A stretch of 64,000 nucleotides of DNA. It comes from an uncultured Gammaproteobacteria bacterium. Lineage in GTDB: Bacteria > Pseudomonadota > Gammaproteobacteria > UBA4575. The stretch spans positions 261,630-325,629 of the forward strand of contig OX638335.1 of NCBI GenBank assembly GCA_951812785.1, in the 5' to 3' direction. Below, one piece after another: positions 1 to 9,098 of this stretch (the stretch's first letter is position 1; every line of letters begins with the position of its first letter). The notes under the pieces are model-generated. The model saw only the letters and a program-made list of their open reading frames with translations, did not search any database and was not told the origin of the DNA. Position numbers and translations under genes: made by a program.

Positions 1-375
1 TACCATAGCCATGCGCACGACCCAGACCGACACCTCTTTTGCCTATCGGTGGATACTTAGAGTGGTTTACGACGGCATAGGCTTCTTCTAAGGTATTTAT
101 TTGAGGCACGATAATACCTGTTGCACCAGCATCTAGAACTTTTTTGATCCAAGCTTCATCTGGCCCCGGAATTCTTACTAAGCAAAGGCAGTCATGAGCT
201 GCCTGCAGTAAAGAAACTACTTGTGCGAGCCCAAATGCACCGTGTTCGGCATCGATAAATAGCCAATCAAATTCTAATGAAGCAAGTAACTCGACAATTC
301 CGGGCTAGGTGTGGAAACTAGTGTCCCTATTAATGTCTCGTTTGCTAAAAGTCGTTGTCGAAATGAAGTAGTCAT
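1..375 (-). pseudogene. HpcH/HpaI-family aldolase, frameshifted and cut by window edge
   Basis: Reading leftward from an ATG at 375, the start encodes MTTSFRQRLLANETLIGTL. Near position 300 the frame shifts by one missing base, and the frame that then stays open to the window edge carries the hallmarks of class II HpcH/HpaI aldolases: a DAEHG motif, a KKVLDAGATGIIVP segment and a PPIGKRGVG segment. The family cleaves or forms 2-keto-3-deoxy or 4-hydroxy-2-oxo acids using pyruvate and a divalent metal. It begins 4 bases after the rpiA stop, so the two were probably one operon. The C-terminal part lies outside the window. The lesion could be a real mutation or a base-call error. Confidence 0.75.
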
Positions 376-379
376 TGGT

Positions 380-1033
380 TTAAATAATTTTTAATCCATT
401 ATCAGTACCAAGCAATAAGACGTCTGCGGGTCGAATTGCAAATATCCCAACAGTAACAATGCCAGCTATGGCGCTTATGTCTAATTCCATTTTAATCGGC
501 TGCAGAATTTCAAGATTGTGTACATCGATAACAATGTTTCCATTATCTGTAATGAATCCTTCACGCAATTCAGGTGTGCCACCTAGTTTTACTAATTCTC
601 GAGCTGCTGAGCTTCGTGCCATAGGAATGACTTCAACTGGCAGAGGGAATTTGCCTAAACTGTCGACTAGTTTAGTGTCGTCAGCAATACAAACGAATTT
701 TGTACTTGTGTTAGCAATAATTTTCTCTCTGGTATGTGCACCACCCCCACCTTTGATGAGTGCGCGCTGGTGTGTAGCTTCATCCGCGCCATCAACATAA
801 AGTGGTAATTGGCCAGTGGCATTTAGTTCTAATACGCGTATACCATGTGATTTGAGACGCTCAGCACTGGCTTCAGAACTAGCCACAGCACCGTCAATTT
901 TTCCTTTAATAGGTGTTAAGGCATCGATAAAGTAATTTGCAGTTGAACCAGTGCCAACACCGATTACATCACCAATTTGTATATAATCAATAGCTGCTTC
1001 GGCGGCTAATTTCTTTTTGTCATTAATGTCCAT
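380..1033 (-). CDS. rpiA: Ribose-5-phosphate isomerase A
   Basis: This 217-residue protein interconverts ribose 5-phosphate and ribulose 5-phosphate in the non-oxidative pentose phosphate pathway, in the cytoplasm. It shows the RpiA phosphate-binding signature GVGTGST (residues 25-31), the DGADE motif (81-85) and KGGGGAH (94-100), followed by the family's catalytic glutamate at residue 103. Length matches the usual 215-220 residues. It is divergent from ilvA, with 60 bases between the start codons that must hold both promoters, and is followed at 4 bases by the aldolase remnant. Confidence 0.96.
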   Translation of the reverse strand: MDINDKKKLAAEAAIDYIQIGDVIGVGTGSTANYFIDALTPIKGKIDGAVASSEASAERLKSHGIRVLELNATGQLPLYVDGADEATHQRALIKGGGGAHTREKIIANTSTKFVCIADDTKLVDSLGKFPLPVEVIPMARSSAARELVKLGGTPELREGFITDNGNIVIDVHNLEILQPIKMELDISAIAGIVTVGIFAIRPADVLLLGTDNGLKII

Positions 1034-1093
1034 TAAAGTATGCTCGTTGATAAAGTAACAATAAATACAATACTGTAAAGGCTTGATTAAATC

Positions 1094-2647
1094 GTGAAAA
1101 ATTCAAAGGTGCCTAATTATATCACCGAATATAGTCTAACTCAGGTCAATGAGATGATTTCCAATGCATCTGTCTACGATGTGGCAGATGTATCTGCATT
1201 ACACCTGGCAAAGCTATTGTCGAATCGCTTAGATAATAATATATGGCTGAAAAGAGAAGATCAGCAAAGTGTCTTCTCATTCAAATTACGTGGCGCATAT
1301 AACAAGATTAGTCATCTTGACGATACGCAGAAAGCTGCGGGAATTATTGCAGCGTCCGCAGGCAATCATGCACAAGGTGTGGCGCTAGCGGCACAGCGGT
1401 TGAAGATTGACGCAGAAATTATCATGCCTGTGACTACGCCAAGAATTAAAGTTGATTCTGTCATAGCAATGGGTGCGAAAGTGGTATTGTCTGGTGATAA
1501 TTATGATGAAGCTTGTAGTCATGCATATCAGGTAGCTGAACAATCAGGCAGAGTATTTATTCATCCATATGATGATATCGAAGTGATAGCTGGGCAAGGC
1601 ACTATAGGTAAAGAATTGCTTGAGCAGTTTCAAGGAGGAATTGATGCCGTATTTATTCCGGTCGGTGGTGGTGGATTAATTGCTGGTGTCGCTGCGTGGA
1701 TAAAACAACATTCACCTGATACTAAAATAATCGGTGTGGAGCCAGAAGATGCTTCTACATTGTATTCTGCTATGCAAGCTGGTGAACGAGTTGTGTTGCC
1801 GCAAGTGGGAATATTTGCAGATGGGGTGGCCGTGAAGCAGATCGGATTAAATACATTTGAGCTTGCTAAAAATCATGTTGATGAAGTGATTTTAGTTTCT
1901 ATAGATGAATTATGTGCAGCCATTAAAGATATTTTTGATGATACACGTGTGGTTTCAGAGCCAGCAGGTGCATTGGCAGTTGCGGGCGTCAAGAAGTACA
2001 CCCAACGTGAGGAATGTAAAAATTTAAGTTTAGTTGCTATTAATAGTGGTGCAAACATTAATTTTGATCGCCTGCGCCACGTCACTGAACGCACTGAGTT
2101 GGGCGAAGGCAGAGAAGGTTTATTTGCTGTCACCATTCCAGAACGTAAAGGTAGCTTCTTTGAGTTTTGTGAAATGATAGGGGCTCACAGTATTAGCGAG
2201 TTTAACTATCGTTACGCAAGTGCTGATGAGGCGCATATTTTTGTGGGCATCAAATTTGAAAATGCTGTAGATGAAAAACAGCAGTTGGTAAAGATGCTTA
2301 CCTCCCAAGGATATCCAGTAAATGATTTGTCAGATAATGAAATGGCGAAGTTACATTTACGTCATATGGTGGGGGGGCGTTCTCCTCAACTCAATAATGA
2401 ATTAATTTATCGCTTTGAATTTCCTGAGCGGCCTGGAGCGTTACTGAAATTTTTATCTGTAATGGGATCGCAATGGAACATCACCCTGTTTCATTATCGA
2501 AATCATGGGGCAGCTTATGGAAGAGTGCTAGTAGGTGCGCAAGTTCCTTCATCAGAAGTGGCTGCATTTAAGCAATTCTTGCTGGATCTTGGATATTCTT
2601 TCTATGATGAGATAGATAATCCAATTTACCGTTTATTTTTGAAATAA
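1094..2647 (+). CDS. ilvA: Biosynthetic threonine dehydratase (threonine deaminase)
   Basis: This 517-residue enzyme converts threonine to 2-oxobutanoate and ammonia, the first step of isoleucine synthesis. The PLP lysine is K64 in SFKLRGAYN, and the PLP phosphate loop is the tetraglycine at 191-194. The C-terminal third contains two ACT-like regulatory regions, which marks the biosynthetic, isoleucine-inhibited type rather than the shorter catabolic TdcB. The start is GTG, the first one available after the divergent rpiA promoter region. It ends just before a strong hairpin terminator shared with the convergent histone-like gene. Confidence 0.95.
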   Translation: MKNSKVPNYITEYSLTQVNEMISNASVYDVADVSALHLAKLLSNRLDNNIWLKREDQQSVFSFKLRGAYNKISHLDDTQKAAGIIAASAGNHAQGVALAAQRLKIDAEIIMPVTTPRIKVDSVIAMGAKVVLSGDNYDEACSHAYQVAEQSGRVFIHPYDDIEVIAGQGTIGKELLEQFQGGIDAVFIPVGGGGLIAGVAAWIKQHSPDTKIIGVEPEDASTLYSAMQAGERVVLPQVGIFADGVAVKQIGLNTFELAKNHVDEVILVSIDELCAAIKDIFDDTRVVSEPAGALAVAGVKKYTQREECKNLSLVAINSGANINFDRLRHVTERTELGEGREGLFAVTIPERKGSFFEFCEMIGAHSISEFNYRYASADEAHIFVGIKFENAVDEKQQLVKMLTSQGYPVNDLSDNEMAKLHLRHMVGGRSPQLNNELIYRFEFPERPGALLKFLSVMGSQWNITLFHYRNHGAAYGRVLVGAQVPSSEVAAFKQFLLDLGYSFYDEIDNPIYRLFLK

Positions 2648-2652
2648 AGCCA

Positions 2653-2685
2653 AAAAAAGGGTCCTAAAAGGGACCCTTTTAAGTC
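2653..2685. terminator. Bidirectional rho-independent terminator
   Basis: An A-run, the stem AAAGGGTCC / GGGACCCTTT and a following T-run lie between two convergent genes (ilvA and the histone-like gene). Because A's precede and T's follow the stem, it can terminate transcription from either side. Confidence 0.85.
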
Positions 2686-2699
2686 TATAGCTACTTAAC

Positions 2700-2933
2700 C
2701 TAACGTCTTTTTTTAGCGGTTTTACGCTTAGCAGTCTTTTTCTTAACTGTCTTGCGCTTCGCGGTTTTACGCTTAGCAGTCTTTTTCTTAACTGTCTTGC
2801 GCTTCGCGGTTTTACGCTTAGCAGTCTTTTTCTTAACTGTCTTGCGCTTCGCGGTTTTACGCTTAGCGGTCTTTCTTACCGCTTTACGTTTAGCAGGTGC
2901 TTTGCGCTTAGCAGTTTTGCGTTTGACGGCCAT
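2700..2933 (-). CDS. Histone H1-like lysine-rich DNA-binding protein
   Basis: The 77-residue product is almost entirely K, R, T, A and V, built from KRKTAKRKTVKKKTA-type units, like the C-terminal tail of eukaryotic histone H1 and the bacterial AlgP/Hc2-like proteins. It has no folded domain and should coat DNA or RNA by charge. Three identical 45-bp units in the gene encode identical 15-residue blocks, so copy number may vary by slippage. A very good ribosome site, GGAGGAAAAAG, precedes the ATG and suggests high expression. Assignment rests on composition and repeats; the exact role in nucleoid structure is inferred. Confidence 0.8.
   Translation of the reverse strand: MAVKRKTAKRKAPAKRKAVRKTAKRKTAKRKTVKKKTAKRKTAKRKTVKKKTAKRKTAKRKTVKKKTAKRKTAKKRR
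2716..2850. repeat. Three perfect 45-bp tandem repeats inside the histone-like gene
   Basis: Units at 2716-2760, 2761-2805 and 2806-2850 are identical. A fourth, diverged partial unit follows from 2851. Each unit is a multiple of three, so gain or loss of copies keeps the reading frame. Confidence 0.95.
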
Positions 2934-3242
2934 CTTTTTCCTCCAAAACTTTAACGTTAACGTTTTTTGACGTCGTGAGTATAAACAATAGACTAAAAAT
3001 TACTAGTTTTTTTATATTGTTTTTTAAAATTTTGTCAGTAGTTTTTATTTTTGCTTAAATAAATAATAAAAATCTGTTTTGTTTTATAAAACATTTTTAG
3101 TCAAAACATAAAAATTTATTCAAAATGACAACGAAAAACACTTTATTTTTAACATAACGACAATTAAAGATATGTTTGCAGTGTTAAACGCAAAGATTTT
3201 GTAACTTGCTAATAAAAATTAAAGTATTTGCTAAAAATCTTC
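2934..3242. promoter_or_regulatory. AT-rich 309-bp gap with a 12-bp palindrome upstream of the histone-like gene
   Basis: No gene is visible here. The stretch is extremely AT-rich and must hold the promoter of the leftward histone-like gene. A perfect palindrome, AACGTTAACGTT, lies at 2953-2964, about 20 bases upstream of that gene's ATG, in the expected 5' leader. It could be an operator or fortuitous. No convincing sigma-70 promoter could be fixed by eye among the many AT-rich candidates. Confidence 0.4.
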
Positions 3243-3695
3243 TTATTCTAAAGAGAGAATAAAGTCCCAATCTTTTTTAGTTACAGGCATGATTGATAGT
3301 CGATTGCCTTTGCGTAATAGTTGCATATCTTGTAAAGAGTTATGATTTTTTAGCTCTTGCAAGGTGATTGTGCGCTTTAATTTACGTTTATATTTTACAT
3401 CGACCATGATCCAGCGTGGATTTTCTGGATCACTTTTTGGGTCATAGTGCTTATCTTTTTTATCAAATGCGGTGTGATCTGGATAACCTTCACGGTGAAT
3501 CGTCATAACTCCAACAATGCCAATATTGTCGCAATTGGAGTGATACATAAATGCAAGGTCACCTTTTTTCATTTGATCGCGCATCATGTTGCGTGCTTGA
3601 TAGTTGCGCACGCCATCCCAGTGTTCAGTCTTATCCTTTTTTAGATGGTCAATTCCGTATTCACTGGGTTCAGATTTCATTAGCCAATACTGCAT
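3243..3695 (-). CDS. EVE (PUA-like) domain protein
   Basis: The 150-residue protein matches the EVE family (Thy28/YcfI-like). It has an N-terminal YWLMKSEPSEY motif, then W(D)GVRNYQARN, a KKGDLAFMYHS segment and the PRWIMVDVKYKRKL core. EVE domains share the fold of PUA and YTH domains and are thought to bind modified bases in nucleic acid; the ligand here is unknown. It lies downstream of the 6S RNA gene on the same strand, the position occupied by fau/ygfA in enterobacteria. The whole domain is present. Confidence 0.9.
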   Translation of the reverse strand: MQYWLMKSEPSEYGIDHLKKDKTEHWDGVRNYQARNMMRDQMKKGDLAFMYHSNCDNIGIVGVMTIHREGYPDHTAFDKKDKHYDPKSDPENPRWIMVDVKYKRKLKRTITLQELKNHNSLQDMQLLRKGNRLSIMPVTKKDWDFILSLE

Positions 3696-3784
3696 AGGGA
3701 AAATCTCTTTTCTATTGAATGGAAAAGATTAATCCTAGCACAAGGAAAAGGTTTTACAGCAGGATTGAATTTAGAGGGAAGATG

Positions 3785-3972
3785 AAGGCGCGCTCCACGA
3801 GTACCGTGGTAAGCCGTTGACCTTGAACCAAAGGTTCAAGTGGGTTCACTATAAGAGACTTAAGGCTTCCCGCTAACGCAGGTATGCACACGATCTTTTA
3901 ACGAGTAATCCCGGAGATATAAATAAGCTCAAGGGAATTAACGACGAGCTCACGTATATCGCAGAGGCACTA
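3785..3972 (-). ncRNA. ssrS: 6S RNA
   Basis: On the minus strand the segment reads GGGAAGCCTTAAG, then CCACTTGAACC, then GGTTCAAGG, reproducing the conserved 3' half of enterobacterial 6S RNA (GAGAAGCCUUAAA followed by the CUUGAACC/GGUUCAAG hairpin). It sits directly downstream of zapA on the same strand, the same arrangement as in E. coli. 6S RNA mimics an open promoter and sequesters sigma-70 RNA polymerase in stationary phase. The ends are estimates, because the closing stem could not be fixed by eye. Confidence 0.85.
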
Positions 3973-4012
3973 TCGACTAGTGTACGATGGGTTTTCTTAT
4001 AATTCCAACTGG

Positions 4013-4306
4013 TTATGAAGAGCGAATGGCGTTATCTATCCGCTCATGTAGGATACGCATCCTATTACTGATGTTGGATGTGTATTGTTCGTGTTCGTTG
4101 CGCTCAGACAAAAATTCGTGGGCTAGATTTAAAGCTGCCATAACCGTGATTCTATCAGGGCCAATAACTTTGCCGCTTTCACGCACTTCTATAATGCGAT
4201 TGTTTAAAAAAGTAGCAGATTTACGTAACGCTTCTTCTTCCCCTGCTGGACAGGCAATACGATATTCTTTATCAAGAATTTGAACAGTTATTGGATTAGC
4301 ACTCAT
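4013..4306 (-). CDS. zapA: Cell division protein ZapA
   Basis: This 97-residue cytoplasmic protein fits ZapA, which cross-links FtsZ protofilaments at the Z ring. The N-terminal segment (VQILDKEYRIACPAGEEEAL) is the family signature, and the C-terminal half is a predicted coiled coil. It follows the ZapB-like gene by 10 bases and precedes 6S RNA, the standard gammaproteobacterial order. It starts with ATG. Confidence 0.93.
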   Translation of the reverse strand: MSANPITVQILDKEYRIACPAGEEEALRKSATFLNNRIIEVRESGKVIGPDRITVMAALNLAHEFLSERNEHEQYTSNISNRMRILHERIDNAIRSS

Positions 4307-4316
4307 TAATAATTAT

Positions 4317-4529
4317 TTAACTTGTTTCTAAGGCTTTTAAGCGATTAATCATAGATTCAACACGTGTACGTGCTTCTTCTTGCTTATCAAGCAACTTTGT
4401 ACGTTCGTTGCTGTACGAAGATTGCTGTGCTTTTAATAAACGATTCTCTTCTTTTAATCGTTCGCATGTCTCAATCAGCTCATTAATTCTAATTTCAAGT
4501 CGTTTGAATTCTTCTTCTGAAATTTTCAT
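4317..4529 (-). CDS. ZapB-like coiled-coil protein (TIGR02449 type)
   Basis: This 70-residue protein is nearly all heptad coiled coil (ELIETCERLKEENRLLKAQQ and onward). Short coiled-coil proteins directly upstream of zapA are commonly annotated as ZapB-like division factors; in E. coli ZapB interacts with ZapA at the Z ring. Size, composition and position support the call. Sequence identity to E. coli ZapB itself is not evident, so the role is inferred from context. Confidence 0.75.
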   Translation of the reverse strand: MKISEEEFKRLEIRINELIETCERLKEENRLLKAQQSSYSNERTKLLDKQEEARTRVESMINRLKALETS

Positions 4530-4685
4530 TGTACTTTCATTATTATATCAGTGTAGATAGTAGGTTTTACCGAGCCAGCGGTCAATATGGCAAATTGAAA
4601 AAAAGCCTAATTCCTTGAAAGAACTGTATTATTTTACCATCTAAGGATATAAATATTTGTATTTAATGGTGGTAGACTGCGAAAA

Positions 4686-5369
4686 ATGCAATTACCAGTT
4701 TATCAGCAGTTAAATAATGCACTTCAGTCGCTTGATTTCGGTAATCGTGCTTCCGAGTTACATGGGTTTCTGTGTGGAGCCGTTGCGCTCGATGTTTCCT
4801 ATCCACTAGAAACATGTATCAGTACATTGGCGCCCGATTTAAGTCACGTTGTCACTAGCGGTGAACTTAATGACCTGCTAGCAGAGATATATGAAGTTGT
4901 GTGCGCACAAATGACCAACCCTGTGCTTCAAGTTGGAACTATAGTTTTCGGCAGCGCGTGGGTGTGCGTGGGCGTTTGGCAGCGCGAGAGTTTACAGCAG
5001 GATGAAAGTTTTTGACAACAAAAGCTAATTTCTAACCAAGCCCCGCGAGAGAGGGGCTAACTAAAGTGCTAATGTTACCTGATAGCGATTTGATAGATTT
5101 AACTACTAGAGTCACGCAACTAGCGGCTTGGTGTGATGGGTTCTTATTTGGTTTAGCTAATGCTGGATTAAAAGCACAAGCGAAATCACCTAATGATACA
5201 TCCGAAATATTGTTGGATTTTACTCGTATTTCGCAGCTACACGGTGCGGATACCGGAGAAAGAAGATGAAGAGGTATCTTTCTACGAACTATTGGAATAT
5301 GTGCGTATGTCAGCATTGCTTGTGGTTGAAGAATTGCAGCCGATAAAAATGACTACGGAGTTGCAATAA
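4686..5369 (+). pseudogene. ygfB: UPF0149 (YgfB) family protein, disrupted
   Basis: The first 80 or so codons (with LHGFLCG) and a later segment (LMLPDSDLIDLTTRV, then AAWCDGFLFGL) together make a UPF0149 protein, the gene normally heading the pepP-ubiH-ubiI operon. Two lesions break it. A 138-bp insert at 4928-5065 is flanked by a 5-bp GTGCT duplication; removing the insert plus one copy restores the reading NPVLMLPDS exactly. A one-base insertion near 5256-5262 shifts the frame; dropping one G restores DTEKEDEE and then FYELLEYVRMSALL to the stop at 5369. The downstream pepP GTG abuts that stop. YgfB function is poorly understood, so loss may be tolerated. Confidence 0.88.
4928..5065. mobile_element. 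138-bp non-coding insertion element in ygfB
   Basis: The segment interrupts a recognisable gene and is flanked by direct repeats GTGCT at 4923-4927 and 5066-5070, a target-site duplication. Its ends show weak inverted similarity (TCAAGTTGG against TTTAGTTAG read from the other end). Inside there is a GCCCC/GGGGC hairpin near the right end and a repeated GCAGCGCG. It has no coding capacity, so it is MITE-like and would need a transposase supplied elsewhere. No second copy was recognised in this window. Confidence 0.75.
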
Positions 5370-6677
5370 GTGAATAAGGAATTCGCCAAACGCAGAAAAA
5401 ATTTAATGCGCATGATTGGCGATGATGCCATTGCTATTGTTCCGGCATCTAGAGTAAAGGTACGTAATCGAGATGTTGAATTTGACTATCGCCAAGATAG
5501 TGACTTCATGTATCTGAGCGGATTTATAGAGCCTGAAGCGGTTGCAGTATTGGTTCCGGGTCGTGCGCAAGCTCAATTTATTCTGTTCTGTCGCGAACGC
5601 GATATGGAGATGGAGACATGGAATGGTCGACGCGCAGGTCAGCAAGGGGCAATGGATTTATATGGTGCTGATGATGCATTTCCGATTGGAGATATCGACG
5701 AAATACTTCCTGGTATTTTAGAGCAGAGAGAGCGTGTGTTTTACACCATGGGTGTAAACGCAGAATTTGATCACCGCGTAATTGGTTGGGTGAATCAAAT
5801 TCGCGAGAGAGGGCGTGGTGGTTCGCATACACCACATGAATTTATTGCACTAGAACATTTGTTGCATGAATTACGTCTGTTTAAGTCAGGTGCTGAAATT
5901 ACCAACATGAAAAAAGCAGCAAAAGCAGCTGTTGCAGGTCATCGTCGAGCTATGAAGTGTTGCCAACCAGGTATGTATGAATATCAAGTTGAGGCAGAGT
6001 TGTTATACGAATTCAAAAAAGCAGGTTGTGATACGGCTTACCCTTCTATTGTAGGTGGAGGTGAGAATGGGTGCATTTTGCATTACACCGATAATAAAGA
6101 TGTGTTAAATGATGGTGAGTTATTGTTGATAGATGCGGGTGCGGAGTATCAAGGTTATGCTAGTGATATCACCAGAACCTTTCCTGTTAACGGCAAATTT
6201 AGCCAGGCACAATTAGAATTGTATAATTTAGTATTAGATGCGCAGTTGGTCGCGATTGATGCAGTGCAGCCGGGTAATCATTGGAATGATCCGCATGAAG
6301 CGGCAGTAAAAGTGTTAACAAAAGGAATGGTTAAGTTGGGCTTACTTAAAGGACGTCCATCTCAATTAATTAAAGATGGTGAATATCGCCGATTTTATAT
6401 GCATAGGACAGGCCATTGGTTGGGTTTAGATGTGCATGATGTAGGTGACTATAAAATTGAAGAGCAGTGGAGATTATTTGAGCCTGGTATGGTGCTAACA
6501 GTTGAGCCAGGGATATATATACCTGCTAAATCTCGCGGTGTACCAAAACGATATTGGAATATCGGGATTCGAATTGAAGATGACGTGCGAGTGACACGCA
6601 ATGGTAACGAAGTGCTAACGCAAGCATTGGTTAAAAAAGCAGATGCGATAGAAGCACTCATGTCTTCAGCACAATAA
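5370..6677 (+). CDS. pepP: Xaa-Pro aminopeptidase P
   Basis: This 435-residue M24B peptidase removes an N-terminal residue preceding proline. An N-terminal creatinase-like domain is followed by the pita-bread catalytic domain. The five dimetal ligands are visible: D255 and D266, H349 in GHWLGLDVHDVG, E379 in VEPGIYIP and E403 in GIRIEDD. The GTG start begins immediately after the ygfB stop, consistent with the ancestral ygfB-pepP-ubiH-ubiI operon. Length is close to E. coli PepP (about 440). It is intact despite the broken gene upstream. Confidence 0.95.
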   Translation: MNKEFAKRRKNLMRMIGDDAIAIVPASRVKVRNRDVEFDYRQDSDFMYLSGFIEPEAVAVLVPGRAQAQFILFCRERDMEMETWNGRRAGQQGAMDLYGADDAFPIGDIDEILPGILEQRERVFYTMGVNAEFDHRVIGWVNQIRERGRGGSHTPHEFIALEHLLHELRLFKSGAEITNMKKAAKAAVAGHRRAMKCCQPGMYEYQVEAELLYEFKKAGCDTAYPSIVGGGENGCILHYTDNKDVLNDGELLLIDAGAEYQGYASDITRTFPVNGKFSQAQLELYNLVLDAQLVAIDAVQPGNHWNDPHEAAVKVLTKGMVKLGLLKGRPSQLIKDGEYRRFYMHRTGHWLGLDVHDVGDYKIEEQWRLFEPGMVLTVEPGIYIPAKSRGVPKRYWNIGIRIEDDVRVTRNGNEVLTQALVKKADAIEALMSSAQ

Positions 6678-6688
6678 AAATAAGCTAA

Positions 6689-7918
6689 GTGATGACAAGC
6701 ACACAATCATCCTTCGATATCGTCATTGTAGGCGGCGGCTTAGTCGGCATGTCGCTGGCAGTAGCGTTGGCAAAATGCCCATGCTCTATGTTATTGCTGG
6801 AGCAGAATCAAGCAGCCCCTTTACATGCCAATGTGCTAGATCTGCGAACAACAGGTTTAACGCGAAGTTCTGAAAAATTATTTATGCAAGCAGGCGTTTG
6901 GCAAGAAATTGCTAGCACTGCAACACCGATAGAAAGATTAGATATTTCTGAGCAAGGAAACTTTGGTGCGGCGCGTATCGATGCTAATCAACATAGAATT
7001 TCGCCAATCGGTTATATGGTGCCGAACCGTCACTTAATCGAAAAGTTGAGTGCGCAAGTGGCTCAGCTGAGCAATATAAAAATATTATCCCCGGCGACAC
7101 TTGATAGTGTGCAAGCCAATGCATCTGGTTATGAGATAAGTGTAAATCATAATGGCGAGCAAGTTGGTTTTACGACGGCACTACTTGTCGGTTCTGATGG
7201 AGGTAACTCTAAAGTTCGCTCAATACTAGGAATCGATGCAGAGCATAAAAGCTATCAACAGTCAGCTATTATCACGAATGTGAGAACGCAGAAAGCTCAT
7301 CAGAATGTTGCCTATGAGCGATTTACCCAGCATGGTCCTTTAGCAGTGTTACCTATTCAAGATGATTGCTGTGCATTGATATGGACGCAAGCAGAAGCAA
7401 ATGTTGATAGTTATTTGCAAATGAATGACCAGATGTTTTTGCAAAGTTTGCAAAAAGCATTTGGCTATCGTCTAGGGAGGTTTATAGAAGTCGGTAAGCG
7501 TGCTGCATATCCATTATCGTTAACTGTAAGTAATGAGCTTACTCGACCGCATGCCGTGCTAATTGGGAATGCGGCCCAGACAGTTCATCCCGTTGCTGCG
7601 CAAGGATTCAATCTTGGTTTGCGAGATGTGAATACCCTGGTTCAGATGTTGGTTGATATAGACTTTAATCCTGAATATATTAATTCGATGCTTGAAGAAT
7701 ATGAGCAAAAGCGTGCACCGGATCGTGATCATGTGATTAAGCTTACAGATGGATTGACGCGACTATTTGCTCATCAAGCTTGGCCGGTTAAAATGTTACG
7801 CAGTGTTGGGATACGCATGATTAGTAGTTTGCCAGCAGCGCAACGTGGAGTGCTTAGGCGTAATCTCGGATTGCGCCATTTCATGAATACTCGCGACGAG
7901 ATGGAAGAGCATGGTTAG
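6689..7918 (+). CDS. ubiH: 2-octaprenyl-6-methoxyphenol hydroxylase UbiH
   Basis: This is a 409-residue FAD-dependent aromatic hydroxylase of ubiquinone synthesis. The N-terminal Rossmann motif is VGGGLVGMSLAVAL. The second FAD motif is GNAAQTVHPVAAQGFNLG, with the asparagine (GNAA rather than GDAA) that distinguishes UbiH from its paralogues. Two start codons are adjacent, GTG at 6689 and ATG at 6692; the ATG is equally likely. It lies 11 bases after pepP and overlaps the next hydroxylase gene by 8 bases, so translation is probably coupled. Confidence 0.93.
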   Translation: MMTSTQSSFDIVIVGGGLVGMSLAVALAKCPCSMLLLEQNQAAPLHANVLDLRTTGLTRSSEKLFMQAGVWQEIASTATPIERLDISEQGNFGAARIDANQHRISPIGYMVPNRHLIEKLSAQVAQLSNIKILSPATLDSVQANASGYEISVNHNGEQVGFTTALLVGSDGGNSKVRSILGIDAEHKSYQQSAIITNVRTQKAHQNVAYERFTQHGPLAVLPIQDDCCALIWTQAEANVDSYLQMNDQMFLQSLQKAFGYRLGRFIEVGKRAAYPLSLTVSNELTRPHAVLIGNAAQTVHPVAAQGFNLGLRDVNTLVQMLVDIDFNPEYINSMLEEYEQKRAPDRDHVIKLTDGLTRLFAHQAWPVKMLRSVGIRMISSLPAAQRGVLRRNLGLRHFMNTRDEMEEHG

Positions 7919-9098
7919 TACGGTGACAGATTTTGATGTCGTCATCGCGGGAGGTGGCGCAGTCGGCATCGCTGCCGCATGTAAGTTGAGTCAGCAGTTT
8001 GATCGCATTGCGATTATCGATAATACGCAGCATAGCCCCTGGCAAAAAGATGATGGCTATGGTTTGCGTGTCAGTGCAATTAACCTTGCGAGTATCGAGT
8101 TATTGTCGCAGATCAATGTATGGGAAGATGTGCGAATGATGCGAGCTTTCCCATATCAGGCTATGTATGTGTGGGAGCAAGGTAGCGATACTCAAATTGA
8201 TTTTAAAGCCAGTGATACTACGCATCCATCGTTAGGCGCAATTGTTGAAAACCAAGTGTTACTTACTGCATTAAATAATGCGATAAATAAAAGCCCCAAC
8301 ATCACTCAGTTTCATAATAATGCTTTGTATGAATTATCTTCTATTTCTGATTCATCAATGCTGGTTGAATTAGATAATGGTGTCCGCTTAACTGGGAAAT
8401 TAGTCATTGGTGCGGATGGCCAGAAATCTAAAGTACGCGAATGTATAGGGGTTGATTGCACGCGCACCCACTATCAACAATTAGGGTTGGTGTGCACAGT
8501 TAAAACTGAATTAGATCATCAACAAACAGCATGGCAATGCTTTACTGAACAAGGTCCGTTGGCATTTCTACCATTGGAAGATAACACTTGTTCGGTAGTT
8601 TGGAGTGTCCCAGAGCAAAAATGTCATCAGTTAATGGCTTTAGATGATGCTGAATTTAATCAGCAATTGAGCAGTGAGTTTGAATATAAGCTAGGTAATA
8701 TAACACTGGCTTCTGAACGTAAATTTTTCCCGCTATTAGGTGCACAAGCAACTCACTATATTGATCACAGAGTTGTGCTAATTGGTGATGCAGCCCATGT
8801 GGTGCATCCGCTTGCGGGTCTCGGGCTCAATCTGGGTTTGGCAGATATCGTATATCTAAGTGAATTGTTGCAGGAGTCGGATCGACCACTGGGTAGCAAG
8901 CGAGTATTGCGTCAATATGAGCGTGCACGTAAGAGTGAGAATGTACTAATGCAGCGTTCACTAGAAATGATTGATTCTTTGTTTAGAGAAGAACGTCAAC
9001 TGGCCAAACAAATTCGCTCAGTCGGCGTTAATATGACCAATAAAATACTACCACTAAAGCTTATGTTTATGCGTAGAGCCTTAGGAGTGCCTCTATAA
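7911..9098 (+). CDS. ubiI: Ubiquinone-synthesis FAD hydroxylase UbiI (VisC-type)
   Basis: This 395-residue paralogue of UbiH has the GGGAVGIAAACKL dinucleotide fold and the GDAAHVVHPLAGLGLNLGLAD motif region. Position directly after ubiH supports UbiI, which hydroxylates C5 of the ring of octaprenylphenol. UbiF and UbiL have similar motifs, so substrate position cannot be proven from sequence alone. It closes the pepP operon; a 106-base gap follows before the next gene. Confidence 0.85.
   Translation: MVSTVTDFDVVIAGGGAVGIAAACKLSQQFDRIAIIDNTQHSPWQKDDGYGLRVSAINLASIELLSQINVWEDVRMMRAFPYQAMYVWEQGSDTQIDFKASDTTHPSLGAIVENQVLLTALNNAINKSPNITQFHNNALYELSSISDSSMLVELDNGVRLTGKLVIGADGQKSKVRECIGVDCTRTHYQQLGLVCTVKTELDHQQTAWQCFTEQGPLAFLPLEDNTCSVVWSVPEQKCHQLMALDDAEFNQQLSSEFEYKLGNITLASERKFFPLLGAQATHYIDHRVVLIGDAAHVVHPLAGLGLNLGLADIVYLSELLQESDRPLGSKRVLRQYERARKSENVLMQRSLEMIDSLFREERQLAKQIRSVGVNMTNKILPLKLMFMRRALGVPL

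Noticed and set aside
2752-2970. Plus-strand ORF opposite the histone-like gene
   Set aside because: It is the mirror of the repeat array, giving a repetitive hydrophobic peptide with no start context; the minus frame has a strong ribosome site and the expected composition.
3752-3766. A 13-bp match (TTTACAGCAGGAT) between the 6S downstream flank and the 138-bp insert in ygfB
   Set aside because: Matches of that length are expected by chance several times in a 64-kb window, and flanking bases do not align.
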